Origin: Chromobacterium sp. ATCC 53434
GTDB taxonomy: Bacteria > Pseudomonadota > Gammaproteobacteria > Burkholderiales > Chromobacteriaceae
NCBI RefSeq assembly: GCF_002848345.1
Contig: NZ_CP025429.1
Coordinates: 4,278,001 to 4,342,000 of the forward strand
DNA: 64,000 bases
Direction: 5' to 3'
Part shown: in pieces, positions 56,275 through 64,000 of the stretch
Position numbering within the stretch: the stretch's first letter is position 1
How the letters are laid out: each line of letters begins with the position of its first letter
Position numbers and translations under genes: made by a program
The notes under the pieces: generated by a model
Seen by the model: only the letters and a program-made list of their open reading frames with translations
Told to the model about the DNA's origin: nothing
Databases searched by the model: none

Positions 56275-56467
56275 GAGCCTGTTTATGATCTTTTTGCGGC
56301 ATCGGCGGTTTTCTGCCGGACGCAGGGCGCGGAAAACGGCCCGCCGCAGTGTCGCTCACTGCAAGGGGCGTTTGACAAAGCCATGCGCCGGCAGAAAACG
56401 GCCCCGAAGGGCAATCCAGCCTGCAGGCTGGACTGCGATGCTCGTAAAAAAGATCATAAACAGGCTC
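56275..56467. mobile_element. MITE-like element with 21-bp terminal inverted repeats between def and fmt
   Basis: Perfect 21-base terminal inverted repeats (beginning GAGCCTGTTTATGATC at 56275-56295; complement at 56447-56467) enclose 151 bases. A second, inner inverted repeat (GTTTTCTGCCGG near 56309 and CCGGCAGAAAAC near 56389) means the whole element can fold. It encodes no plausible protein. No clear target-site duplication is seen. It begins 20 bases upstream of the fmt start codon and would lie in the def-fmt transcript. Confidence 0.8.
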
Positions 56468-56523
56468 TAATGACAACGGCGCCGTCGCGCGGCGCCGCCA
56501 ACTCCATGCCGTTCGGCCGGAGA

Positions 56524-57027
56524 TTACATATTCTGTTTTTCGCGCTTCTTCAGCTTGGTCTTGATCCGTTGCTGCTTCATCTGCGACAGCCGTTCGACGA
56601 AGACCACGCCGTTCAGGTGATCGATCTCGTGCTGGATGCAGATCGCCAGCAGGCCGTCGGCCTCCAGCTCGTACGGCTTGCCGTCGCGGCCCAACGCCTT
56701 CACCCTGACGTGCTCGGCGCGGGTCACCTTGTCGTAGATGCCGGGCACCGACAGACAGCCTTCCTCGTAGACGGTCTCCCCGTCCTTCTCGACGATTTCC
56801 GGGTTGATGAACACGCGGCGCTCGTCACGCTCCTCCGAGATGTCCATCACCACCAGCCGGTAGTGGTAATCGACCTGGGTGGCCGCCAGACCGATGCCCT
56901 TGGCCTCGTACATCGTTTCGAACATGTCGTCGATCTGCTGCTGCAACGCGGCATCGAAAACCTCCACCGGCTTGGCCACGGTGTGCAGTCTCTCGTCCGG
57001 GTAATGCAAAATGTTCAACAGCGCCAT
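56524..57027 (-). CDS. def: Peptide deformylase
   Basis: Def removes the formyl group from nascent chains. The 167-residue iron/zinc enzyme has all three motifs: [16 protein letters not shown] (metal Cys) and QHEIDHLNG (metal His pair and catalytic Glu). A basic tail ([10 protein letters not shown]) is typical. It diverges from the LysM gene. Confidence 0.98.
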   Translation of the reverse strand: MALLNILHYPDERLHTVAKPVEVFDAALQQQIDDMFETMYEAKGIGLAATQVDYHYRLVVMDISEERDERRVFINPEIVEKDGETVYEEGCLSVPGIYDKVTRAEHVRVKALGRDGKPYELEADGLLAICIQHEIDHLNGVVFVERLSQMKQQRIKTKLKKREKQNM

Positions 57028-57155
57028 TGCTTTTCATTCACTCCAAGTTGTCGTATCGCTGCGCCCGCGCCGATAATAGAGCCATCCGACGCAGCTTTCG
57101 TTCCGTTCCTGCCCCAGGCGCCCGCCTGGCGGCAACAAAAATGGGATTCATCCTT

Positions 57156-58193
57156 ATGCGTAATCGCATTATATCGCTTGCGCTGCTTCTGGGGCTGGTC
57201 TCGCCGGCCTTTTCCGACGATCTGACGCTGAAATCCAACGCGCCGACACGCTATACCGTGGGCCGGGGCGACACGCTGTGGGGCATAGCGGGCCGCTATC
57301 TGAACAGCCCATGGCAATGGCCGCAGCTGTGGCGGATGAACCGCGGCCAGGTCCGCAATCCGCACTGGATCTATCCCGGCGACGTGCTGGTGCTCGACTA
57401 CGCCGACGGACAGCCCAGGCTGTCGCTGGCCATGGACGTCCAGCGCGAGGTCAAGCTGTCGCCGCAGGTCCGGCCGGAACAGCTGGACCGCGCGATCTCC
57501 AGCATTCCCGCCGACGCGATCGAACCGTTCCTGGTCCGCCCGCTAGTGGTCGACGCGCAACAATTCGCCACCGGCCCGCGGTTGGTGGCCGGGCCGGACG
57601 AGCACCTCAGCATCAGCAGCGGCGACCGCGTCTACGCCAGCGGCGTCGGCGAAACCGGCACCTGGCAGGCCTATCGGCTGGGCAAGGAGCTGGTCGACCC
57701 GGACAGCAAGGAAGTGCTCGGCATCGAAGCGGTATATGGTGGCGATTTGATCGTTGACAAGCTGCGCCCCGACATCCAGTCGATGACCGTCGGCCGCGTC
57801 GCCGGCGAGGTGCTGGTCGGCGACCACCTGGTGCGCGCGCCGCAGGAACAATTCGTCAGCTATGTGCCGCACAGCCCGCCCGGCGGCCTGCGCGGCAAGA
57901 TCATCTCCACCTACAAGGGCATAGACGGCGCCGCCCAGTATTCGACGGTGGCCGTCAACCTGGGCCGCCGCCAGGGCATGGAGCCCGGTCTGGTGTTCGG
58001 CGTGTTCAAGAAGGGCGGCGACATCGAGATCGTCGGCGCCGACGGCAAAAAGCGCCAGGCCCAGCTGCCGACCGAGCAGGCCGGCAAACTGTTCGTCTAC
58101 CGCGTGTTCGACCGCGTATCCTACGCGCTGGTGCTGGACAGCCGAGGCGCCATCTACGTCGGCGACGGCATCGCCTCACCGGAAAGCGAATGA
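57156..58193 (+). CDS. Exported LysM-domain protein
   Basis: A 345-residue protein with a signal peptide (RIISLALLLGLVSPAFS) and one LysM domain (YTVGRGDTLWGIAGRYL ... NPHWIYPGDVLVL, about 30-85), which binds peptidoglycan glycan strands. The remainder (about 90-345) is a conserved region of unknown function found with this LysM type upstream of dprA in betaproteobacteria. ATG 57156 directly precedes the signal peptide; ATG 57141 is an alternative. The stop overlaps dprA (ATGA). Confidence 0.88.
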   Translation: MRNRIISLALLLGLVSPAFSDDLTLKSNAPTRYTVGRGDTLWGIAGRYLNSPWQWPQLWRMNRGQVRNPHWIYPGDVLVLDYADGQPRLSLAMDVQREVKLSPQVRPEQLDRAISSIPADAIEPFLVRPLVVDAQQFATGPRLVAGPDEHLSISSGDRVYASGVGETGTWQAYRLGKELVDPDSKEVLGIEAVYGGDLIVDKLRPDIQSMTVGRVAGEVLVGDHLVRAPQEQFVSYVPHSPPGGLRGKIISTYKGIDGAAQYSTVAVNLGRRQGMEPGLVFGVFKKGGDIEIVGADGKKRQAQLPTEQAGKLFVYRVFDRVSYALVLDSRGAIYVGDGIASPESE

Positions 58194-59266
58194 ACGAGAG
58201 TATCGAAGACTGGCTGCGGCTGGCGCTGACCCCCGGCATCGGCCCGCTGGGCTTTCTAAAACTGATAGACGCCTTCGGCTCCGCCCGCCACGCCGTCGCC
58301 GCCCGAGCCGCCCAGACCGAGAAACTGGTGGGCCGCGAGGCGGCCGAGGCGCTGCGGGACGGCGCGGCCGACGAGGCGGTCGGCGCCGCCCTGGCCTGGG
58401 CAGACGGCGACGGCTGCCACCTGATCACGCTGCTGGACGCCGATTATCCGCCGCAGCTGGCCGAGGCCGCGTCGCCGCCGCCGCTGCTGTTCGCCCGCGG
58501 CCGACGCGAGCTGCTCTCGCGGACCATGCTGGCCATCGTCGGCAGCCGCGCCGCCACGCCGCAGGGCAAGCGCAACGCCGAGGACTTTTCGTCGGCGCTG
58601 GCCCGCCACGGCTACACCATCGTCAGCGGTCTGGCCAGCGGCATAGACGCCGCCGCCCATCAGGGCGCGCTGGCGCAGCCGGCGTCCACCGTCGCGGTGA
58701 TCGGCACCGGCATCGACCGCGTCTATCCGGCGGCCAACCGCCAGCTGGCGCACCGCATCGCCGTCGAAGGCCTGATCCTGTCCGAATTCCCGCTGGGCAT
58801 GGGGCCGCTGGCCGGCCACTTCCCGCGCCGCAACCGCATCATCGCCGGCCTGGCCCGGGGCTGTCTGGTGGTGGAGGCCGGCATCGCGTCCGGCTCCTTG
58901 ATCAGCGCGCGGCTGGCGATGGAGAACAACCGCGACGTGATGGCGATACCCGGCAATATACACAACGCCCAGGCCCGCGGCTGCCACCGGCTGATCCGCG
59001 ACGGCGCGCGCCTGGTCGAAAGCCCGGACGACGTGCTGGACGAAATCGGCCGCCTGTCCGCCGCGCCGCCGACGCCCCCCGCCACCCCGCCGCAGGCCAC
59101 GCCGCTGCTGGCCGCGATGGGCTGGGAGCCGGTGCTGGCCGAGTCGCTGGCGGCCCCGCTCGGGTTGACGGCCGGGGAGGTTTACGCGATGCTGCTCGAA
59201 CTGGAGCTGGACGGCCAGGTCGCCAGCCTCGCCGGCGGCCGCTTCCAGCGTCTGGCACAACTCTGA
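58190..59266 (+). CDS. dprA: DNA-processing protein DprA (Smf)
   Basis: DprA protects incoming single-stranded DNA and loads RecA during natural transformation. The 358-residue protein has a SAM-like N-terminal domain, the Rossmann core (MLAIVGSRAATPQGKRNAEDF, YTIVSGLASGIDAAAHQGAL, VIGTGIDRVYPAANRQL, SEFPLGMGPLAGHFPRRNRIIAGLA) and a C-terminal winged helix (about 300-355). With the type IV pilins in this window it suggests competence potential. Confidence 0.96.
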   Translation: MNESIEDWLRLALTPGIGPLGFLKLIDAFGSARHAVAARAAQTEKLVGREAAEALRDGAADEAVGAALAWADGDGCHLITLLDADYPPQLAEAASPPPLLFARGRRELLSRTMLAIVGSRAATPQGKRNAEDFSSALARHGYTIVSGLASGIDAAAHQGALAQPASTVAVIGTGIDRVYPAANRQLAHRIAVEGLILSEFPLGMGPLAGHFPRRNRIIAGLARGCLVVEAGIASGSLISARLAMENNRDVMAIPGNIHNAQARGCHRLIRDGARLVESPDDVLDEIGRLSAAPPTPPATPPQATPLLAAMGWEPVLAESLAAPLGLTAGEVYAMLLELELDGQVASLAGGRFQRLAQL

Positions 59267-59296
59267 ACGCCCGGCGTTCCATCATGAAAAATACCG

Positions 59297-59755
59297 ATGT
59301 TTGACGTACTCACCTATTTATTCGAGCAATACAGCGATCCGGCTGCCTTCGGCGACCGTTCCGCGTTGACCCGGCAGCTGAACGCCGTCGGCTTCGACGA
59401 CGACGACATCGGCGAAGCGCTGGACTGGCTGGACAGCGTCGGTTCGACCAGCGTCGAGGCCTATGCCGGCGCCGACGACGGCGACGGCCTGCGCGTCTAC
59501 GCCGCCAGCGAGCTAGAGCATCTGCCGGCCGACGTGCGCGGCCTGATCCGCTTTCTGGAAGACAACGGCGCGCTGACCCCGTCCCAGCGCGAGATGGTGA
59601 TAGACCGACTGCTGGAGCTGGACAGCGAAGAGCTGGATGTCGACAACGCCAAACTCTTGGTGCTGATGGTGTTGTGGGCGCAACAGGCCGAGCTGCCGAT
59701 ATTGCTGGGCGAAGCGCTGCTGGAAGCCGTGCACGGCGAGCCGACCATGCAATAA
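59297..59755 (+). CDS. smg: Smg family protein (DUF494)
   Basis: A 152-residue acidic protein of the Smg/DUF494 family: MFDVLTYLFEQY at the start, GFDDDDIGEALDWLD, and REMVIDRLLELDSEELDVDNAKLLVLMVLW. It is conserved between dprA and topA in many beta- and gammaproteobacteria; its function is not known. Confidence 0.94.
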   Translation: MFDVLTYLFEQYSDPAAFGDRSALTRQLNAVGFDDDDIGEALDWLDSVGSTSVEAYAGADDGDGLRVYAASELEHLPADVRGLIRFLEDNGALTPSQREMVIDRLLELDSEELDVDNAKLLVLMVLWAQQAELPILLGEALLEAVHGEPTMQ

Positions 59756-59816
59756 CTTGTCAGGCCCCGCGCCGCGGCTTAACATGCCGCCGTCCGGCAA
59801 ACCGGCTTTTCGCGAC

Positions 59817-59846
59817 CAAGAGCGCCCTTGCGCTCTTGTTTCGTTT
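59817..59846 (+). terminator. Intrinsic terminator after smg
   Basis: CAAGAGCGC and GCGCTCTTG with a CCTT loop, followed by TTTCGTTT. Confidence 0.85.
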
Positions 59847-59906
59847 GACGGATATAACAAGATGTGTCCGCCGGAGACTCCGGCAATGGAATATTGAAAA
59901 GACAAC

Positions 59907-62216
59907 ATGCCCACCAGCCTCCTGATCGTCGAGTCGCCCTCGAAGGCGAAAACGCTGAAGAAATACCTGGGCCCGGACTTCGAAGTCCTGGCCTCCTACG
60001 GCCACGTGCGCGATCTGGTGCCGAAGAACGGCGCCGTCGATCCGGAAAAAGACTTCGCGATGAAGTACCAGCTGATCGCGCGCAACAGCAAACACGTCGA
60101 CGCCATCGTCAGCGCGGTGCGCGAAGCCGACCACGTCTATCTGGCGACTGACCCGGACCGCGAAGGCGAGGCCATTTCCTGGCACTTGGTGCAGATCCTC
60201 AACAGCAAGAAGCTGCTGAAGGACAAGACCGCCCAGCGCGTGGTGTTCCACGAGATCACCAAGAACGCGGTGCTGGACGCGATCCAGAACCCGCGCGACA
60301 TCGCGCAGGATCTGGTGGACGCGCAGCAGGCGCGCCGCGCGCTGGACTATCTGGTGGGCTTCAATCTGTCGCCGCTGTTGTGGAAGAAGATACGCCGCGG
60401 CCTGTCCGCCGGCCGCGTGCAGAGCCCGGCGCTAAGGCTGATCTGCGAGCGCGAGAACGAGATCAAGGCCTTCGTCCAGCAGGAATACTGGTCGGTCCAT
60501 CTCGACAGCCACAAGAGCCGCACCAAGTTCTCGGCCAAGCTGACCACGCTCGCCGGCAAGAAGCTCGACCAGTTCGACATCCCGAACGAGGCCGAGCAGG
60601 CGTCGGTGCTGGCCCGGCTGCAAGGCCTGCCGGCCACCGTCGGCACCATCGAGAAGAAAAAGAAATCGCGCAGCCCCGCCGCGCCGTTCACCACCTCGAC
60701 GCTGCAGCAGGAGGCCGTGCGCAAGCTGGGCATGACCACCGACCGCGCGATGCGCACCGCGCAGCAGCTGTACGAGGGCATGGACATCGGCCAGGGCACC
60801 GTCGGTCTGATCACCTATATGCGTACCGACTCGGTGGTGCTGGCCAATGAGGCGGTCGAGGAAATCCGCGGCTACATCGGCCTGAAATGGGACGCCGACT
60901 ACCTGCCGAAAAACCCGGTCGCGTACAAGAGCAAGGCCAAGAACGCTCAGGAGGCACACGAGGCGATCCGCCCGACTTCCATTCTGCGCACGCCGGAGAT
61001 GGTCAAGCCCTTCCTGACCACCGACCAGTTCAAGCTGTACGACATGATCTGGAAACGGACGCTGGCCTGCCAGATGGCCCCGGCCCGCTTCGACACCACC
61101 AGCGTCGACATCCTGGTCGGCGAAGGCGTGTTCCGCGCCAGCGGCCAGGTGCAGACCTTCGCCGGCTTCCTCGCCGTCTACGAAGAGGACGTCGACGACG
61201 CCGAGGACGAGGACAACGCCAAGCTGCCGGCGCTGACCGAGGGCGAGGACCTGCCGGTCGACAAGCTGTACGGCGAACAGCACTTCACCCAGCCCCCGCC
61301 GCGCTTCTCCGAAGCCAGCCTGGTCAAGGCGCTGGAAGAATTCGGCATCGGCCGGCCGTCGACATACGCCAGCATCATCTCGACGCTGAAGGACCGCGAA
61401 TACGTGATCCTGGACAAGAAGCGCTTCCTGCCGACCGACACCGGCGACATCGTCAACAAGTTCCTGACCGAGCACTTCGCCCAGTACGTCGACTACAACT
61501 TCACCGCCAAGCTGGAGAACCAGCTGGACGAGATCGCCAACGGCGGCCGTCAGTGGGTACCGGTGATGGACACCTTCTGGAAGGGCTTCAAGAAGCAGAT
61601 CGACGAGAAGGAAAGCATCTCCCGCGCCGAGGTCACCACCGAAAGCCTGGACGAAGCCTGCCCGAAATGCGGCCAGCCGCTGTCGATCAAGTTCGGCAAG
61701 CGCGGCCGCTTCATCGCCTGCACCGGCTATCCGGAATGCGATTACACCCGCAACCTGGGCGAGACGGCCGAGCAGGCCGCCGAGGAAGCCGAGGCGCCGA
61801 CGGTGATCGAAGGCCGCTCCTGCCCGGACTGCGGCGGCGAGCTGCACATCAAGAAGGGCCGCTACGGCAAGTTCATCGGCTGCGCCAACTATCCGAAGTG
61901 CAAGCACATCGAACCGCTGGAGAAGCCGCGCGAGACCGGCGTCACCTGCCCGGAATGCAAGACCGGCCAGCTGATCGAACGCAAGAGCCGCTACGGCAAG
62001 CTGTTCTACAGCTGCAACACCTATCCGAAGTGCAAGTACGCGACGTGGAATCCGCCGATCGCCGAGCCGTGCCCGAAGTGCAACTGGCCGATCCTGACGA
62101 TCAAGACCACCAAGCGCCGCGGCACCGAGAAGGTGTGCCCGCAGAAGGAATGCGGCTACGCCGAGCAGATCGCGCCGCCGGAAGGCAAGGACGCGGCGCC
62201 CGCCGAAGAGGCGTAA
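59907..62216 (+). CDS. topA: DNA topoisomerase I
   Basis: A type IA topoisomerase that relaxes negative supercoils. The 769-residue protein has the Toprim domain (LLIVESPSKAKTLKKYLG, LATDPDREGEAISWH), the catalytic Tyr304 in TYMRTDSV, the GRVQSPALRLI strand, and a C-terminal set of four-cysteine zinc ribbons (CPKCGQPLSIK...CTGYPEC, CPDCGGELHIK, CPECKTGQLIE, CPKCNWPIL). A strong terminator follows. Confidence 0.98.
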   Translation: MPTSLLIVESPSKAKTLKKYLGPDFEVLASYGHVRDLVPKNGAVDPEKDFAMKYQLIARNSKHVDAIVSAVREADHVYLATDPDREGEAISWHLVQILNSKKLLKDKTAQRVVFHEITKNAVLDAIQNPRDIAQDLVDAQQARRALDYLVGFNLSPLLWKKIRRGLSAGRVQSPALRLICERENEIKAFVQQEYWSVHLDSHKSRTKFSAKLTTLAGKKLDQFDIPNEAEQASVLARLQGLPATVGTIEKKKKSRSPAAPFTTSTLQQEAVRKLGMTTDRAMRTAQQLYEGMDIGQGTVGLITYMRTDSVVLANEAVEEIRGYIGLKWDADYLPKNPVAYKSKAKNAQEAHEAIRPTSILRTPEMVKPFLTTDQFKLYDMIWKRTLACQMAPARFDTTSVDILVGEGVFRASGQVQTFAGFLAVYEEDVDDAEDEDNAKLPALTEGEDLPVDKLYGEQHFTQPPPRFSEASLVKALEEFGIGRPSTYASIISTLKDREYVILDKKRFLPTDTGDIVNKFLTEHFAQYVDYNFTAKLENQLDEIANGGRQWVPVMDTFWKGFKKQIDEKESISRAEVTTESLDEACPKCGQPLSIKFGKRGRFIACTGYPECDYTRNLGETAEQAAEEAEAPTVIEGRSCPDCGGELHIKKGRYGKFIGCANYPKCKHIEPLEKPRETGVTCPECKTGQLIERKSRYGKLFYSCNTYPKCKYATWNPPIAEPCPKCNWPILTIKTTKRRGTEKVCPQKECGYAEQIAPPEGKDAAPAEEA

Positions 62217-62228
62217 GCCCGACCGCCG

Positions 62229-62256
62229 AAACCGCTCCCCCGGGAGCGGTTTTTTT
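62229..62256 (+). terminator. Terminator of topA
   Basis: AACCGCTCCC and GGGAGCGGTT pair around two cytosines, followed by a seven-base T tract, 13 bases past the stop. Confidence 0.92.
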
Positions 62257-62272
62257 ACGTTCGCCGCCCCTG

Positions 62273-62310
62273 AAAAGGCCAAGGCCCCGCTAGCGGGGCC
62301 TTGGCCTTTT
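62273..62310. terminator. Perfect 38-bp palindrome, bidirectional terminator
   Basis: AAAAGGCCAAGGCCCCGCT and its exact reverse complement abut with no unpaired centre, with A and T tracts at the ends, between the converging topA and dgkA genes. It duplicates the function of the terminator at 62229-62256 on the topA side. Confidence 0.88.
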
Positions 62311-62326
62311 CAACACGCGGACGCGG

Positions 62327-62707
62327 TCAGCCGAACAGCACGATGCCCCAGACCGTGGCCAGGTTGATCAGGCCAAGCAGCTGGGCGGCGCTGCCCATGT
62401 CCTTGGCCCGCTTGGCCAGCGGATGGCGCTCCAGCGAGGTATGGTCCACCGCCGCCTCTATCGCCGAGTTCAGCAATTCGATGATCAGCGTGGCCAGGCT
62501 GCTGGCCACCAGCATCGCGCGCGCCAGCGGCGCGGCGTGGATCAGGAAGGCCAGCGGGATCAGGATCAGCGCCAATATCGTCAGCTGGCGGAAGGCGTCC
62601 TCGTGGCGGAACGCCGCCTTCATGCCGTCCAGCGAGTAGCCGAAGGCGTTGATCAGCCGCGTCAGCCCGGTCTTGCCCTTGAACGGGCTCTCCTGCAGTT
62701 TTCCCAT
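62327..62707 (-). CDS. dgkA: Diacylglycerol kinase
   Basis: DgkA recycles diacylglycerol to phosphatidate in the inner membrane. The 126-residue protein has three membrane helices and the catalytic motif LLNSAIEAAVDHTSLERHPLAKRAKDMGSAAQLL, with FRHEDAFRQL in the first loop. ATG 62707 is preferred (GGAG five bases upstream); the adjacent ATG 62710 is too close to it. Confidence 0.96.
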   Translation of the reverse strand: MGKLQESPFKGKTGLTRLINAFGYSLDGMKAAFRHEDAFRQLTILALILIPLAFLIHAAPLARAMLVASSLATLIIELLNSAIEAAVDHTSLERHPLAKRAKDMGSAAQLLGLINLATVWGIVLFG

Positions 62708-62733
62708 CATCGCTCCACGGCGTCAGGCGGACC

Positions 62734-63678
62734 TCAGTGCTGGCAGCGCCGCTCCAGCGCGTCGATGTACAGTCCGGCGACATTGATGTCGGTCTGATCC
62801 ATGATCTCGCGGAAGCAGGTCGGGCTGGTGACGTTGACCTCGGTCAGATAGTTGCCGATCACGTCGAGGCCGGCCAGCAGGATGCCGCGCTTCTTCAGCT
62901 CCGGCGCCACCGTTTCGACGATCTCGCGGTCGCGCGCCGTCAACGGCCGCGCCTCGCCGCGGCCGCCCGCCGCCAGATTGCCGCGGGTCTCGCCGGCGGC
63001 AGGAATCCGCGCCAGGCAGTAGTCGACCGGCACGCCGTCTATCACCAGGATGCGCTTGTCGCCGTCGCGGATCTCGGGAATGTAGCGCTGCGCCATCACC
63101 GTGCGCTTGCCGCGCCAGGTGATGGTCTCGATGATCACCGACAGATTCGGATCGTCCGGCTTGACGCGGAAGATGCTTTCGCCGCCCATGCTGTCCAGCG
63201 GCTTCAGGATCACGTCCTGGTGCTGGTTGACGAAGGCGCGCAGCCGCTGCGCCTCGCCGCTGATCAGCGTCGGCGAGGTCAGCTCCGGGAAGTTCAGGAT
63301 GGCCAGCTTTTCATTGAAATCCCGCAAGGCCTGGCCGCTGCTGAACACCTTGACGCCCTGCGCCTCGGCCAGCGTGAACAGCTGGGACGCGTACAGATAC
63401 TCCAGGTCGAACGGCGGGTCCTTGCGCATCACCACCGCGCTGAACGCGGTCAGCGGCTGGCGCAGCGTCTGTCCAAGCCGATACCACTGCGGCCGTTCGT
63501 CGGTGATCGCGAGATCGCGGGCATCGATCTGCAGCCGGCCGCCCTCGACCGACAGCTGTTGCGACTCGGCGAAACTGATGGCGTGGCCGCGGCGGTGCGC
63601 CTCCTCCATCATCGCGAAGGTGGTGTCCTTGTATATCTTGAAGTGTTCCAGCGGGTCGGCAATAAACAAGATGCGCAT
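62734..63678 (-). CDS. gshB: Glutathione synthetase
   Basis: GshB joins gamma-glutamylcysteine and glycine. The 314-residue ATP-grasp enzyme begins [23 protein letters not shown] and has [51 protein letters not shown] and [14 protein letters not shown], all GshB motifs. GGAG precedes ATG 63678. It follows gshA by 15 bases in a two-gene operon. Confidence 0.97.
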   Translation of the reverse strand: MRILFIADPLEHFKIYKDTTFAMMEEAHRRGHAISFAESQQLSVEGGRLQIDARDLAITDERPQWYRLGQTLRQPLTAFSAVVMRKDPPFDLEYLYASQLFTLAEAQGVKVFSSGQALRDFNEKLAILNFPELTSPTLISGEAQRLRAFVNQHQDVILKPLDSMGGESIFRVKPDDPNLSVIIETITWRGKRTVMAQRYIPEIRDGDKRILVIDGVPVDYCLARIPAAGETRGNLAAGGRGEARPLTARDREIVETVAPELKKRGILLAGLDVIGNYLTEVNVTSPTCFREIMDQTDINVAGLYIDALERRCQH

Positions 63679-63693
63679 GGTGGTGCTCCAGGG

Positions 63694-64000
63694 TTATTCG
63701 GCGTCCGGATCGGTGGCTTCCAGCTCCAGCGCCGACGCCAGCAGCGCCAGGCGCGAGATCACGCCATAGGCGTAAAAGCGGTTCGGCGCGCAGTCGGGCA
63801 GGCCTTTGCGGTCCGGCAGACACGGCGTTTCAAACGACAGCGGCACGAAATGCATGCCCGGCGCGTTCAGGTTCTCGTCTATGCCGCGGCCGGTATGGAC
63901 GCGGTAGAAGCCGCCGATCACGTAGCGGTCCATCATGTAGACCACCGGCTCGGCCACCGCCTCGTTGACGGTCTCGAAGGTGTATACGCCCTCCTGGACG
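63694..64000 (-). CDS. gshA: Glutamate--cysteine ligase, C-terminal part (cut by window end)
   Basis: The frame is open to the window edge, so only about 101 C-terminal residues are seen. VYTFETVNEAVAEPVVYMMDRYVIGGFYRVHTGRG followed by ENLNAPGMHFVPL matches the proteobacterial GshA type found in betaproteobacteria (distinct from the E. coli GshA fold family). It catalyses the first step of glutathione synthesis, and gshB directly downstream supports the call. Confidence 0.88.
   Translation of the reverse strand, partial: VQEGVYTFETVNEAVAEPVVYMMDRYVIGGFYRVHTGRGIDENLNAPGMHFVPLSFETPCLPDRKGLPDCAPNRFYAYGVISRLALLASALELEATDPDAE

Noticed and set aside
56285..56470. A 61-codon frame inside the inverted-repeat element between fmt and def
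   Set aside because: It spans the terminal repeats and is Arg-rich without a plausible fold; the DNA structure explains the sequence better.

Overview
This window is GC-rich chromosomal DNA that is almost entirely coding. It comes from a betaproteobacterium of the Neisseriales, most likely Chromobacterium or a close relative. Reasons: the lptD-surA-pdxA, fmt-def-dprA-smg-topA, ntrY-ntrX and gshA-gshB neighbourhoods; a 1284-residue DUF3683/FAD/Fe-S oxidoreductase of betaproteobacterial type; a palindromic repeat whose core resembles a dispersed Neisseria repeat (from memory); and a secreted chitinase preceded by a site close to the CviR quorum-sensing consensus of C. violaceum. The genus is an inference; gene identities rest on recognised motifs and overall protein similarity.

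Layout. 1-2.6 kb: an O-antigen-ligase-type membrane protein (cut by the window start) and two tandem type IV pilins. 2.9-9.2 kb: bioA, a PilZ-like protein, proB, a polyamine-type binding protein and two small genes. 9.3-20 kb: ruvB, ruvA and ruvC lie on one strand but are separated by other genes: an FMN-riboswitch ribB-ribE unit, a complete glrK-lipoprotein-glrR (QseEGF-like) operon with an adjacent BON-domain gene behind a sigma-54 promoter, a periplasmic binding protein, and a trypsin-like protease in an AT-richer patch. 19.3-26.4 kb: peptidoglycan recycling genes (murU, amgK) opposite the outer-membrane assembly operon lptD-surA-pdxA. 26.7-34.1 kb: the large oxidoreductase, a truncated MerR-type regulator with an intact-looking MerR operator, a diguanylate cyclase, a 2-hydroxyacid dehydrogenase and an isochorismatase-like hydrolase. 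34.1-43.5 kb: chitinase, an Asr-like acid-shock protein, a PaeA/YtfL-type transporter, HIT protein, sulfurtransferase, exoA, pyrE and an iron-regulated heme oxygenase. 43.6-44.2 kb: five tandem tRNA-Lys genes. 44.2-48.8 kb: cutA, fxsA, dps, a TonB protein, thioesterase, TlpA-type thioredoxin and moeB. 48.8-57 kb (minus strand): a tandem palindromic repeat, ntrX, ntrY, DUF4390, rsmB, htpX, fmt, a MITE-like element and def. 57.1-64 kb: LysM protein, dprA, smg, topA, then dgkA, gshB and the end of gshA.

Most of the window is housekeeping. The noteworthy signals are regulatory or structural: GlrR-type operators plus a sigma-54 promoter in front of the BON gene; an NtrX whose AAA+ domain has lost Walker A, Walker B and GAFTGA signatures; a palindromic repeat amplified together with the tail of ntrX; a MITE-like element between def and fmt; a lux-box upstream of chitinase; OmpR-family-type direct repeats upstream of the asr-like gene; and a MerR operator next to an internally deleted merR. 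I found no clearly new multi-gene system such as a defence island, CRISPR array or biosynthetic cluster.
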